NCBI GenBank assembly: GCA_028564705.1
Contig: JAPXFQ010000835.1
Location: 124,001-188,000, forward strand
Source of the DNA: Apricaphanius iberus
Lineage: Eukaryota > Chordata > Actinopteri > Cyprinodontiformes > Aphaniidae
DNA: 64,000 nt
Reading direction: 5' to 3'
The notes under the pieces: generated by a model
Database searches by the model: none
What the model was told of the DNA's origin: nothing
The model's input: only the letters and a program-made list of their open reading frames with translations
Position numbers and translations under genes: made by a program
In this document: piece by piece, positions 1-10,388 of the stretch
How the letters are laid out: each line of letters opens with the position of its first letter
Numbering within the stretch: position 1 is the stretch's first letter

Positions 1-128
1 TATCCAGCATTGGTGTCATAGTTTATCTCCAAACGGCGTAGGTTTTCTTCCATATTCCGGAGCTTTTCCTCCAGGGCATTCTGTCTTTCGAGTAGCTTAT
101 AAAAGTTCTCGGGTGAGCAGTGTGCCAT
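1..128 (-). CDS. Partial ORF of unknown identity, N-terminal part, runs off the left edge
   Basis: Reading leftwards from an ATG at 128-126, 42 codons stay open to the window edge. The start has a good Kozak context (A at -3, G at +4), and an in-frame TGA lies 21 bases upstream, so this ATG is the first possible start. The peptide begins MAHCSPENFYKLLERQ and then becomes heptad-like and charged (ALEEKLRNMEENLRRLE), which suggests a coiled coil. I do not recognise the family. It could be the first coding exon of a cellular gene or the start of a transposon ORF. No domain with known catalytic residues is visible in the part present. Confidence 0.35.
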   Translation of the reverse strand, partial: MAHCSPENFYKLLERQNALEEKLRNMEENLRRLEINYDTNAG

Positions 129-2090
129 GTTTTTAATCCACAGTTTTTTACAGTCTTTTCAGAGGTGTGCAGAAAAGATTATCTGGTTTAGTAGGTAGCT
201 GGGCACAAGTCTTCAGCTTAGATGTTGATCCACAGTCTTACAGTGGTCCAAAATCGAGGCTCAGAAACCTGAAGTGGAAGGAGCTACTCTTCACTAGCCT
301 GGCAGGGTCTGATCGCCCTATCGCCAACACATCATCTGCACTGTGTTGGTGGGGGGTCCTCTGCGTCAGAGTCGTCCTCTTCCAAACGCTCTTCCGCCCG
401 CGTCTCTTTTTAAGGGGATTACATGTAGCTTGACGTTATTTCTTCAACGTGAGAAGATGGATTTGTGGCTTAAGTGCGTGAAGACAGTCAAATGCGTGAG
501 TCTCACAGTCATTATGTGTGAGTTGGCAGCCCTGAGATACCAGCCAATAGTGTGTCAAGAAGCAATGAATCTAGGTAAGCGGTTCAAATCAAATTCCTGT
601 CCATGAGGGTCCAGCAACTTTGAGACTTGTCTCAACCACCATGACTCCTGACATGATGTCTTTTAGCTAAATAGAACAACTATGCAGTCATGTGACAGAG
701 CAGTGAAAGGCTGCTAACGCAGCTACTGTGTAGCTATATTTAGCAATAGACTCGTCTACAGACAGCTTTTTTAGAAAAATTTGACTAGCGACAAGTAAAA
801 TGACTTTTTCATGCTGTTATAGGATACTTAGATTTTAACGTGGAGCACGTATGTTTGTTACTGCAGCAACGGAGCTGCTGCCGACCAGGGCGTCCTGCTC
901 AGGCAGAGCAGATATTAACCCTGCTGAGTTGTTGAGACGCCTGTCCCCACCTGTGCTCCTATGTCAAATATTTTCTGTCTAAAATAAATGACTCCACACT
1001 AATATCACTGATTTAACTCATCCCTGTCACTTCTTCACCTAATCTGTTCTGTGTGATCACTTCTGACTTTACTAGACTCCAAGAAATACAGAAAGCCCTG
1101 ATATTAAAGGCTGTTTGAAACCATTCAATAGCAAGAGGCCATCATATTTTAAATAACAATATGTAAATTTGGCCACTACCAGACATTGAATACAGAAAAG
1201 GAAGAGAAGCGTGATGTGGTGATTGTTATCGTCCACTTACCGCTATCAAGGTGAAATGCATAATGCCCTAGAACACACATGTCAAACTCAAGGCCTGGGG
1301 ACCAAATCTGGCCCTTCATGGCCATTTACGTGGGCCTCTAAACTCTAAAGAACACGATAGATAGAACATTTTGGTTCTATTTTTGTGCACCCCAATACAA
1401 TTTTAGTAAGATAAAATCAGTGTTTATTTAAACAGTCCTTAATCACATATGTAAAGTTGTTCAGGATTATTTCATTTTAAGGCATACGTTTGAAATGCAG
1501 AGGCTAATTTTAACGGTCTGTAGTCTGCTTGATACAGAAGCATTTACCTTTTAATGCCTAGTTTATACTTTTCCGTCTACGTCGTTTGTTTCCATGTGTT
1601 TCTAGAGGATTCTATGAGCTGCACTTCTAGTCAAAGCTTAAACAGCTCAATCAAAACTTACTTTCTGTCGTCCATTGCTGCTTGAAGGGAGAATGTGTTG
1701 ACAAGCTGAAGAAAATAAACTCTAGTTAACCAGAAACTATGCTGCAATGGTAGGTAGAAAAGTTATCAGTTTAGTTATGTAGTTTAGAAGTTTATTGGCT
1801 TTAAAAGGTCAGACGAGAACCGAACAGCATTTCTTTTACAAGCGCTATTTTACAGTTAGTTGGTAGAAATGGCAGCAAAACCAGTAGGAAAGAAATAAAA
1901 AATAACGGTAAATATGTTTTACATACCATCTATGATACTTCTGCCGTCTTTTGCTTATAATCTCCTAAGGTCGCCATGTTTATTTTACTTCTGCTTCTAT
2001 TGTTACTGCCTGACATACCTTGTATCATTTCTGACTGTGAGTTGATCATTACGCATCTGAACTAAGCAAAGATTGGGAGACAATAGTTTC
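129..2090. other. Non-coding stretch, no gene recognised
   Basis: No ORF here resembles a known protein. At 1281-1320 there is a 'gtcaaactcaaggcctgggg' plus 'ctggccc' word pair, common in dispersed vertebrate DNA-transposon repeats, but the copy is too short to classify. The segment 340-400 is richer in C and G and encodes a short acidic minus-strand peptide that soon stops. The rest is AT-rich, intron-like or intergenic sequence. Confidence 0.5.
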
Positions 2091-2094
2091 AGTT

Positions 2095-2850
2095 TTGTTC
2101 AGTTTATTTCTATAGCGCCAATTCACAACAGATGTCATCTCAAAGCATTTACAAGATTAATCATAGCAATACAATTATAAAAACATACCAATCAGTTTAA
2201 AGTTTCCTATGTAAGGAATCCCAGCAGATTGCATGAAGTTGTTGACATGGGGTTGAGATCCATTGATGGAGACCTCCAACTACAGCAAACCCTAAGCAAA
2301 CTCTCATACTAAGCAAGCATGTAGCGACAGTGGAGAGGAAAAACTTCCCTTTAACAGGAAGAAACCTCCAGCAGAACCAGGACCTGGCTCAGTAGAAGCG
2401 GTCATCTGCCATGACCGTCTGGGAGTCTGAGATGACAGGGACACAAAAAGAACAAAATAACTCATGTTAGAGTACTTTATAAATTAAAGAAAGTAAAAAG
2501 TTAATAACAGGAAATGGAGGATGTTTGGTTACTGGGAGCATCATCTGAACCGATGTTCACCATCCAGCAGGGGGCGCTGTAGCTGAGAAGGATACCAGAC
2601 CAGGTGGAGCTTCTTTGGAGAGAAAAACAAAGAGAGAAAACAAGGCTAACAATCGCAATAACAGCAACAAGTAGTCAGTCTGTCCTCCAACAGTCTAAGC
2701 CTATAGCAGCATCACTATAAAAATAGTTCAGGATAACCTAAGCCACTCTAACTATAAGCTTTATCAAAAAGGAAGGTTTTAAGCCTAGTCTTAAAAACAG
2801 TCAGAGTATCTGCCTCACGGACAATAAAGGAGAGTGGTGCAGCAGACAGC
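2095..2850 (-). mobile_element. L2-like LINE, 3' end (last codons and 3' UTR)
   Basis: Read on the minus strand, 2830-2735 encodes the family's C-terminal block ending FLFDKAYS and a stop. The long 3' UTR follows, with the marker words 'cagtggagaggaaaaact', 'aggaagaaacctccagcag' and, near the end, 'cacaacagatgtcatctcaa'. The same order appears at 33484-34300 (minus), 54195-55195 (plus) and 63600-64000 (plus). The copy is strongly 5' truncated. Confidence 0.85.
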
Positions 2851-2859
2851 TTGGGGTCA

Positions 2860-3790
2860 CCCTACTGATATTCATTCATTCATGTATAATTAATATTACT
2901 GGCACCTGTAATATGAGATGTGAAAAGAGGAAGTTGAATGAAAAAAGAATAAAGAGGAGGGCCTCTGTGTAGCATGGAATAGGCGTGTCTAGCTAACATG
3001 GTTCAGCCGTCAACCTGGGTCAGGCTCTTTGGCTCTCCTAAGTAAATATTAGTATCATACACAAACACAGCACCAGGAGACCAAAATAAACCTCTGGGTT
3101 CATGGAAAAACACATTCCAAAATCTGGACCCAAAACATGACCTTCACCACTGTAGAGTCCGGATTTAAAACCAGGACAACTACAAGTTCCTTGTAGCATT
3201 TAGTTACACAAGTTGGTTGGGAAGGAACAGTATAACAGCATGCAGTGTGAAGAGCAGCTACAAGCCAAACTCTCCTTCCCTGGAATACAATATGAACACA
3301 ATATATCAAAGGCATTCCACTAATTCTTGGTTTATCTCACCAAAAGAACTCCTGCAAAAACAGTTTTGGGGTTCTTTAGAGTTAGAAATGATGGCAACAA
3401 CCGGACTTGTTTTGTAATCTTGAAGATGTTTCACTGATACGTAAAACGGTAAAATGTCTTCAAGATAACAAAAGTCCAGCTGCCATCATTTATACCCCCC
3501 ACCACCACCAAGGTGACCATGTCCTGGATAACTGAGAATCTACGACAATACATCAGTAGTGTGTGTGTGAGTGTGACACCTTGCTGCACACACCATCTGT
3601 CATCACTGCACTGAGGACACACACTATGAGAACCAATCAGCCATCCTGAACGTCTCTACTCGTCCTAGGCTCACCTTAAGCTGTTTCATAGAAGTGGCTT
3701 CTGGTTGGATGTGAGGAAGAGTAGCCTCTCCTCCCCCACATGTTGCGTCTCTTGGGGTTTACTATTGGTTATACACTTCGTCATCATGGA
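2860..3790. other. Non-coding stretch, nothing recognised
   Basis: Several short ORFs occur on both strands, but none resembles a known protein and codon use is not gene-like. There is a short GT-rich tract near 3555-3575 and a CACC-rich patch near 3490-3510. No promoter, RNA gene or clear repeat terminus was seen. Confidence 0.5.
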
Positions 3791-3792
3791 TT

Positions 3793-4602
3793 ACCAGGTC
3801 AAAGAAGGGAGTTCCTGGAAAGGTTTCCCTCATCAAGAAGGCCCAGCAGAGGATGTACTTCCTGCGGCAGCTGAGGAAACTCAAGGTGCCGACCGAGATG
3901 CTGGTGCAGTTCTACACGGCCATCATCGAATCCATCCTCACCTCCTCCATCACCGTGTGGTTCCCCGGCGCCGCAGACCGGGACAAACACCGACTGCAGC
4001 GCATCGTGCGGGCTGCTGAGAAGGTGATTGGCTGCAGGCTCCCATCCCTCCGGGACCTGTTCTCCTTCAGGACCCGGAGGCGTGTGGGTCGGATCACAGC
4101 TGACTCTTCTCACCCTGGACACCGACTATTCTCCCTCCTCCCCTCAGGCAGGAGGCTACGGTCCATCCAGACCCACACCTCCCGCCACCTGAACAGTTTC
4201 TTCCCCTCCGCCATCAGACTCATGAACAATAACAAGACCCGATAGTTCAGTTAAAGACCCATGTAGGATAGAACCATCTGCACTACGTAACTTTATTTTA
4301 CTGCACTGTGTGGTCTGATCACACTTAGATCTGCTGCTGTCATTCACCTGCACATCTGTGAATGGAACCCTGCTGCTGTTCTTATGTTAAAAAGGATGTT
4401 TATCTTTTTATAGTTCTTTTATATACATACAGATTATAATATTCATAAAGACTTTAGCCTTATAGCTCATTCTTTTATTTTTATTTATTTTATTTTTATT
4501 TATGTTAAATGTTTTATGTGCACGATTGTACCGAGAAAAATTCCTAGTTTGTGAACTTGTTCTCAAACAATGGCAATAAAACCTATTCTGATTCTGATTC
4601 TC
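3793..4602 (+). pseudogene. Rex1-like LINE, 3' end (reverse transcriptase C-terminus plus 3' UTR)
   Basis: The plus-strand frame at 3826-4245 encodes the C-terminal domain typical of fish Rex1/CR1-like LINEs: KKAQQRMYFLRQLRKL, a FYTAIIESILTSSITVW block, an RLQRIVRAAEKVIG block, GRITADSSHPGH and the terminal NSFFPSAIRLMN. The ORF closes with TAG at 4243-4245. An AT-rich 3' UTR with a polyadenylation-like AATAAA (near 4575) ends in short tandem GATTCT units at 4585-4602, as expected for the 3' tail of such elements. The polymerase domain with the YADD motif is missing, so this is a 5'-truncated dead copy. A related but different C-terminal fragment lies at 50526-50985. Confidence 0.8.
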
Positions 4603-5053
4603 TTTTCTACTAACATCCAATCAAAATCTTATACTGGCCCATGTCTTGTTAATAGGTGTGGTACTCCTAGAGTGAAAATCCAAACATTAGGTGGTGCTTA
4701 GGGGGTGCGTCGTCCTGCGTTAACTGTGCTGCCCTGCCACGCCTTGGTAATAAATGATATGAATTAGTTTCAGCTGTCTGCAGGACAACCATGTCCATTA
4801 CATAAAGGTAAGGGTGAGCACAGAAGACACAATCAGAAGACACAAGCTGCTCAATTAAAAATATGACTTTAATCGCTAATCCAGGGATATGAACAATAAA
4901 TTACTTTCATTTTTCAATAATGTTTGACCATTTTCTCAATTTTCTGTTTTGACATTATTGTCAAAAAATAAAACATTTTTTAAGAGGTTTAATCTCTAAA
5001 AAAAACTTGGCATAACATTATTTACAATGGGATACACTACACAATGTTTTATT
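4603..5053. other. AT-rich spacer, no gene
   Basis: No ORF or RNA gene is supported. The sequence is AT-rich with several homopolymer runs. Confidence 0.5.
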
Positions 5054-6105
5054 AAAGGGGATGTTTCATGCAATCTTACAGCTTTTAACTTCTGGGATAG
5101 ACATATATATGAGAAAATGTTACCGTTACAGTATTAATTTGTCCTGAAATTTAACTTGCATCCTGTAGTTAATGTTGGACCACGAATTGAAACGGCTCGT
5201 TTCTTTATAAACCTGCCTCCTGCATTCCACCCCGGCGCCCTCTACTACTCTTCCATGCAGAGCCACAGCAGCTCGGACTGAGACAAACAGGCTGAGCTTC
5301 ATCTCAAACAGTATTCGGAAAGTGATTTTGAAAAGCACAAAATGAAACTCTGTTATATTAAGGGCTCAGACATTGATTTATTTTGATTTTATTGGAGTCA
5401 ATAAAGCCTATTTCAATTGCTAATTCTCCAGGCTTTAGACAGAGCCCAAACCAACATAGTTGCACCGACTACGCAAATCTTTCCAGCCCAGTATATAAAA
5501 AATATGTGGGTGTTGTTTGCACCCGTTTACTGAACATTCTGAGATGCTACAGATCAATTAATTAACCACACAATGTTGTTTTAAGGGCACATAAGCAGCT
5601 TGATAAATGGCTAACACACATTAGCATTAGCATGTAGCTATTTACTTCTCTGTCCATTAGGCATCTTTGTTATTTGATCCAGCTGCTGTTCTTTAGGAAT
5701 GTAGAATAAAATCCTGTGATCCATGAAACCAAACAGGTGTTTTTGAAAGAGAAAGTAATAAATCCAACAAAAAGTGTTTTAAGCTGCCAAAAACCGAAGC
5801 AGCTATGAGCTTTGAGAAGGAGGAGGTCATGTTTAAAAATAAACCACAGGTAAGCTGCTCTGCCTCAAGGGGCAGTGCAGACACATCTAGCACTCAACTT
5901 TCAACCAGTGATGTAACTAGTGGAACACTCAGTTGATTTGTAGGAAAGGAAGGTGCAGCTGCTCAGAGTGCAGAATTCAGGAGGATTACTCAGACATACG
6001 TTAATTAAGCCAAAAACCATTCTGGTGGGGTTTTTATGAGAAAATGTCTATTACCAGATGGTTGAAAACTCCAAAAACTTAATTTTGCATAATATAGGCC
6101 CTTTA
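5054..6105. mobile_element. Non-autonomous DNA transposon with long imperfect terminal inverted repeats
   Basis: The left end (AAAGGGG then a TTTCATGCAAT word, later AGACAT...GAGAAAATG) matches, imperfectly, the reverse complement of the right end (CTAAAGGGCC, ATTATGCAAA, later AGACATTTTCTCAT) over about 70 bases. The interior of about 1 kb has no transposase-like ORF. This type of end is common in small fish hAT-like elements, but I could not define a target duplication, so the superfamily is a guess. Confidence 0.5.
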
Positions 6106-6530
6106 GAAAATCATCAGTTGGAAGTGTAAAGAGGAAGTCACATGATCTCATTCACATCACCACTAAGCCACGAGGTGGGGGTGGGGGGGTAGTGTTCGTC
6201 CACTAATCGTTTTCGAGGTGAAAAGCTCAATATACAGTGATACTATTTTTAGCTCATATCGCCCACCCCTAATTTCTATTAATATCAGTAACATTAGCAA
6301 AAGTAACAGATTTTATTTCCCTTAGCACATCATGTTTCTGCTGTAACAATGTATTTTTGTTAATAATTAGTTCATAAATATTTAATAAGAGATCATTTTA
6401 ACGGTCAGTATTTTAGAAAGCACTTGGAGAAAACACTACCAGCTGGAAGCTAGTGATGTATATATTTGAGCAACTGCGTTAAGACACAATTTATGGGTGA
6501 TCCGATTAGTCGACTAATCGGTAACCTCCA
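6106..6530. other. Spacer with a poly-G tract and repeat scraps
   Basis: A run of G residues lies at 6176-6188, followed by a 'catatcgcccacccctaa' word at 6256-6273 that is common in dispersed fish repeats. No ORF or RNA gene is supported. Confidence 0.4.
6502..6521. repeat. Perfect 20-bp palindrome
   Basis: CCGATTAGTCGACTAATCGG equals its own reverse complement. It lies 11 bases before the ATG of the Tc1 transposase scrap. It may be the fold-back end of a small transposon. Confidence 0.9.
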
Positions 6531-6532
6531 CC

Positions 6533-6679
6533 ATGGCCAAGACCGGGGAGCTGTCCAAGTACACCATGGATGAGATTGTACACCTTCATAAGACTGGGAA
6601 GAGCAAATCTACAATAGGCAAGCAGCTTGGTGTGAAGAGAGCTGTTAGAGCCATGATTCTCAAACTGAGGTACGCTTAG
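6533..6679 (+). pseudogene. Tc1-like transposase, N-terminal fragment
   Basis: An ATG-initiated ORF of 48 codons begins MAKTGELSKYTMDEIVHLHK and continues with GKSKSTIGKQLGVK. This is the start of the first helix-turn-helix of a Tc1-like transposase (full length about 340 residues). It stops with TAG at 6677-6679, and none of the catalytic DDE domain follows. The terminal inverted repeats are not visible, so this is a short relic. Confidence 0.75.
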
Positions 6680-6860
6680 CACCAGTGGTACTCAAGTTCT
6701 CCCAAGTGGTACTTGGAGAAAGTTCTAAATGTTTTTTGAAAATAAAATAAATTCAAAAATGTATAATTCACACACAGTGTGGCTGTGGCTGGCAACAATA
6801 ACCAATAAATAATCTGTAGTAGGAGTAAATAACCCATAAAAAAAATCATTGGTTTCTTTT

Positions 6861-7746
6861 TAGCACAGTTGCCAAACTTACACAGAGTCATAGCTCTGTT
6901 GAGCCAACTATTCCCCCTTCTCTCAGTAGTGATGAATTTATTGTATTCTTCATAAATAAAATAAATTGTATTAAAAATAAAATCATTGGCATTCTCCCAA
7001 ACATGACTAACTCTCTCTCAGTAACTGAGGCAGTATCAGAGAGAACTGTAGAACCATGTTTATGTCTGTACCGTTTTGATTCTGTTGAACTTTCGGAATT
7101 ATCACAAATATTAGCTTCATTTAAACCCTCAACTTGTGTGTTAGACCCAATACCAACCAAATTATTTAAGGAAGTGTTCCCTCTGGTTACTGGCCCTATC
7201 CTAGACATGATGAATCTATCTTTAATAAATGCATATGTGCCTCAGGAATTTAAGGTTGCTGTAATTAGGCCTTTACTTAAGATGATCAATATGGATCAAT
7301 ATGACTTAACTAACTACAGACCTATATCTAACCTTCCTTTCTTATCCAAAATCCTTGAGAAAATAGTTGATAATCAAGTATGTGAGCATCTAAACAGCAA
7401 CAACCTGTTTGAGGAATTTCAGTCAGGTTTTAGAGCTCATCATAGCACTGAAACAGCACTGGTAAAAGTTACTAATGATATTCTAATGGCCTCAGATAAT
7501 GGATTTGTGACTGTTCTGGTCTTGTTAGATCTCCGTGCTGCTTTTGACACAGTCGATCATAATATTTTCTTAAAAAGGCTTGAACATGTAGTACGGATCA
7601 AGGGAAGAGCACTAGGCTGGTTTAAATCATATCTGTCCAACAGATTCCAGTTTGTTCATGTAAATGATAAATCTTCTTCACACTCAAGGGTTACTTGTGG
7701 AGTAACACAAGGTTCTGTGCTTGGACCGATTCTCTTTACTATATAT
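6861..7746 (+). pseudogene. L2-like LINE reverse transcriptase, truncated
   Basis: The plus-strand frame gives the reverse transcriptase fingers and palm of the same L2-like family as 61384-64000: [39 protein letters not shown], the catalytic-Asp motif [15 protein letters not shown] and [15 protein letters not shown]. The 5' end is lost; similarity starts in the linker before the reverse transcriptase. The reading ends abruptly at 7746, just before the YADD block, where a Rex3-like element enters. The VTQGSVLG motif (VPQGS in the other copy) and LDLRAA (LDLSAA there) show drift. Confidence 0.9.
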
Positions 7747-7766
7747 CCATCCATCCATCCATCCAT
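7747..7766. repeat. (CCAT)5 tail of a Rex3-like element
   Basis: Five CCAT units abut the Rex3-like body. On the minus strand this reads as the GGAT/GATG 3' tail characteristic of Rex3/RTE elements in teleosts. It sits directly against the broken L2 sequence 'actatatat', so it marks the 3' insertion junction. Confidence 0.85.
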
Positions 7767-9558
7767 CATCTTCCGCTTATCCGGGGTCAGGTCGCGGGGG
7801 CAGTAGCCTAAGCAAAGAGACCCAGACCTCACTCTCCTCGGCTACTTGGGTCAGCTCCCGAGGCGTTCCCAGGCCAACTGGAAGACATAGTCCCTCCAGC
7901 GAGTCCTGGGTCTTCCCCTGGGTCTCCTCCCGTTGGGACGTGCCCAGAACACCTCACCAGGGAGGCGTCCAGGAGGCATCCTGACCAGATGCCCGAGCCA
8001 CCTCAACTGGCTCCTCTCGATGTGGAGGAGCAGCGGCTCTACTCTGAGCTCCCTCCGGATGACCAAGCTCCTCATCCTATCTCTAAGGGAGAACCCAGCC
8101 ACTCTGCTGAGGAAACTCATTTCAGCCGCCTGTATCTGTGATCTTGTTCTTTCGGTCACCACCCAATGACCATAGATGAGGGTAGAAACGTATATCAACC
8201 GGTAAATTGAGAGCTTTGCCTTTCGGCTCAGCTCTCTCTTCACCATGACAGACCGGTACAGTACCCGCATAACTGCAGACGCCTTACCAATCTGTCCATC
8301 GATCTCCCGCTCCATTTTTCCCCTCATTCGTGAACAAGACCCCCAGATACCTAAACTCTCCCACTTGAGGAAGGACCTCATCCCCAACCCGGAGAAGGCA
8401 CTCTACCCTTTTCCGGCTCAAGACCATGGTCTCGGATTTGGAGGTGCTGATCCTCATCCCAGCCACTTCACACACGGCTGCGAACCGCTCCAACGAGAGC
8501 TGTAGATCACGTTCAGATGAAGCCAACAGGACCACATCATCTGCGAAAAGCAGAGACCCGATCCTGAGGTCACCAAAACGGATCGCCTCAAAAACCTTGG
8601 CTGCGCCTAGAAATCCTGTCCATAAACATTATGAACAGGACCGGTGACAAAGGGCAACCTTGGCGTAGTCCAGCTCTCACTGGAAATGAGTCCGACTTAC
8701 TGCCGGCAATGCGAACCAGACTCTGACACCGTTCATACAGGGACCTAACAGCCCGTATCTTGGGCCTGGTACCCCATACTCCCGGAGTACCCCCCACAGG
8801 ACACCCCGAGGGACACGGTCGAACGCCTTCTCCAAGTCCACAATGCACATCTAGACCGGTTGGGCGAACTCCCACGCACCCTCCAGGACCCTGCCGAGGG
8901 TGTAGAGCTGGTCCAGTGTTCCACGGCCCGGACTAAAACTGCATTGTTCCTCCTGAGTCCGAGGTTCGACTATCCGTCGGACCCTCCTCTCCAGGACCCC
9001 CGAATAGACCTTACCAGGTCTATTCGGTGGTCCCCCTCTTTAAAAAGGGGGACCACAGAGTGTGTTCACCCCGGTCTGCCAATCCAAGGGAACTGCCCCC
9101 GATGTCCATGCAATATTGCAGGGCCGCGTCAACCAACACAGCCCTACAACATCCAGAGCCTTGAAGAACTCCGGCCGAATCTCATCCACCCCCGGTGCCT
9201 TGCCACCAAGGAGCTTTTTAACAACCTCGGTGACTTCAGCACTTGAGATTGGAGCGCCCGTCCCAGAGTCCTCAGACTCTGCTTCCAAACAGGAAGGCGT
9301 GTCGGTGGGATTGAGGAGGTCTTCGAAGTATTCCATCCACCGACCCAAAACGTCCCGCGTTGAGGTCAGCAGCACACCGCCCCCACTGTAAACAGTGTTG
9401 GTGGCAGACCGCTTCCCCCCTCTGAGACGCCGGATGGTGGACCAAAATCGCTTCTAAGCCATACGGAAGTCGTTCTCCATGGTCTCTCCAAACTCCTCCC
9501 ACGCCCCAGTTTTTGCCTCAGCGACCATCCGAGCTGCACTCCGTATTTTGTTTTTGTA
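7747..9558 (-). pseudogene. Rex3-like (RTE clade) LINE, 5' truncated and frameshifted
   Basis: Minus-strand frames, joined across several breaks, give an RTE-type reverse transcriptase. 9560-9060 carries the linker and thumb-side start (GRWMEYFEDLLNP, APGVDEIRPEFF), 8875-8588 carries AVRSLYERCQSL and GLRQGCPLSPVLF, 8535-8284 carries the post-palm region (FAAVCEVAGMRIS, FRYLGVLFTNEGK), and 8387-7851 carries the C-terminal region ending RGRPRTRWRDYVFQLAW. The frame before 8535 implies an LFADDVVLLA palm motif. The endonuclease domain is absent: a deleted Tc1/mariner element adjoins at 9559. The 3' end is the CCAT array. The element lies inside an L2 copy, so it is younger than that copy. Confidence 0.88.
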
Positions 9559-9902
9559 AACATTGTTCACAAAATAGTCTAAATGTATGATAGTGAGCAC
9601 TTCTGCTTTGCTGAGATAATCCATCCCGCCTCAGAGGTGTGCCACATCATGATGCTGATCTGACATCATGATTAGTGCACAGGTGTACCTTATACTGCCC
9701 CAATAAAAGGCCACAGTTTTTTGCTGTATTGTGGGTGCTGTACAGTTTTTTGCTTTATTGTGGGTCTGGGGAATCAGAACCGGTCAGTATCTGGTGTGAC
9801 CACCATTTGCCTCATGCAGTGCAACACATCATATGATGTCACCTGTGAGGCAAAGCAGAAGTGCTCACTATCACACATTTAGACTGATTTGTGAACAATG
9901 TT
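9559..9902. mobile_element. Internally deleted Tc1/mariner element with ~50-bp inverted ends
   Basis: The left end from 9559 (AACATTGTTCACAAAATAG...) matches the reverse complement of the right end to 9902 over about 53 bases with few differences. Inside, the minus strand from 9829 to 9784 encodes CVALHEANGGHTRY and a stop, a typical Tc1/mariner transposase C-terminus. A TA dinucleotide precedes the left end (9557-9558), but the right flank is TG, so one target base has mutated. At 344 bp, nearly all of the transposase has been deleted. Confidence 0.8.
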
Positions 9903-9956
9903 TGAGAGAAATGGTAATATTGTGTATCTTAGAACTCTTTAGATCTTAGAACTTTA

Positions 9957-10200
9957 GAACTTATTTAGCGCTTTTCTAGTCTTACTGACCACTCAAAGCG
10001 CTTTACATTGAAGCCACATTCACCCATTCACACTCGCATTCATACACCGACACCCAACATGGCTCGGTAGGACAATGTAGAATTTGGGGGTTAAGTGCCT
10101 TGCCCAGGGGCACATCGACATGTGACTGGAGGAAGCTGGAATCGAACCTACGACCCTCCGATTGCAAGCCAACTACTCTACCACTGAGCCACAGTCGCCC
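9957..10200 (-). mobile_element. tRNA-derived SINE
   Basis: On the minus strand it starts GGGCGACTGTGGCTCAGTGG (A box TGGCTCAGTGG), followed by a B box close to GGTTCGATTCC, then a 'cacatgtcgatgtgcccctg' body, and ends with the tail 'aaagcgctttgagtggtcag' and 'agaaaagcgct'. The same family recurs at 13057, 22145, 38836 and 54877. Confidence 0.85.
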
Positions 10201-10388
10201 ATGTTTGATTTCATGTTCGCCTATCAAAGTATCAATCTTAGCCCCAATGAACTGCTCAGCACCTTTTAATTTAAATGTGAGGGTTTTTTCCCCCAAAGTC
10301 ATTCCCACTTTCACCAGCAGCGGGAGCTCCAAGTAAAAAGACCAGTAGGGCTGTGTTTAAAAAATAAATAGAAAAATCGATTCTTTAA

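Noticed and set aside
8860..9391. Plus-strand ORFs at 8860-9391
   Set aside because: Antisense shadows of the Rex3-like reverse transcriptase, which is clearly coded on the minus strand.
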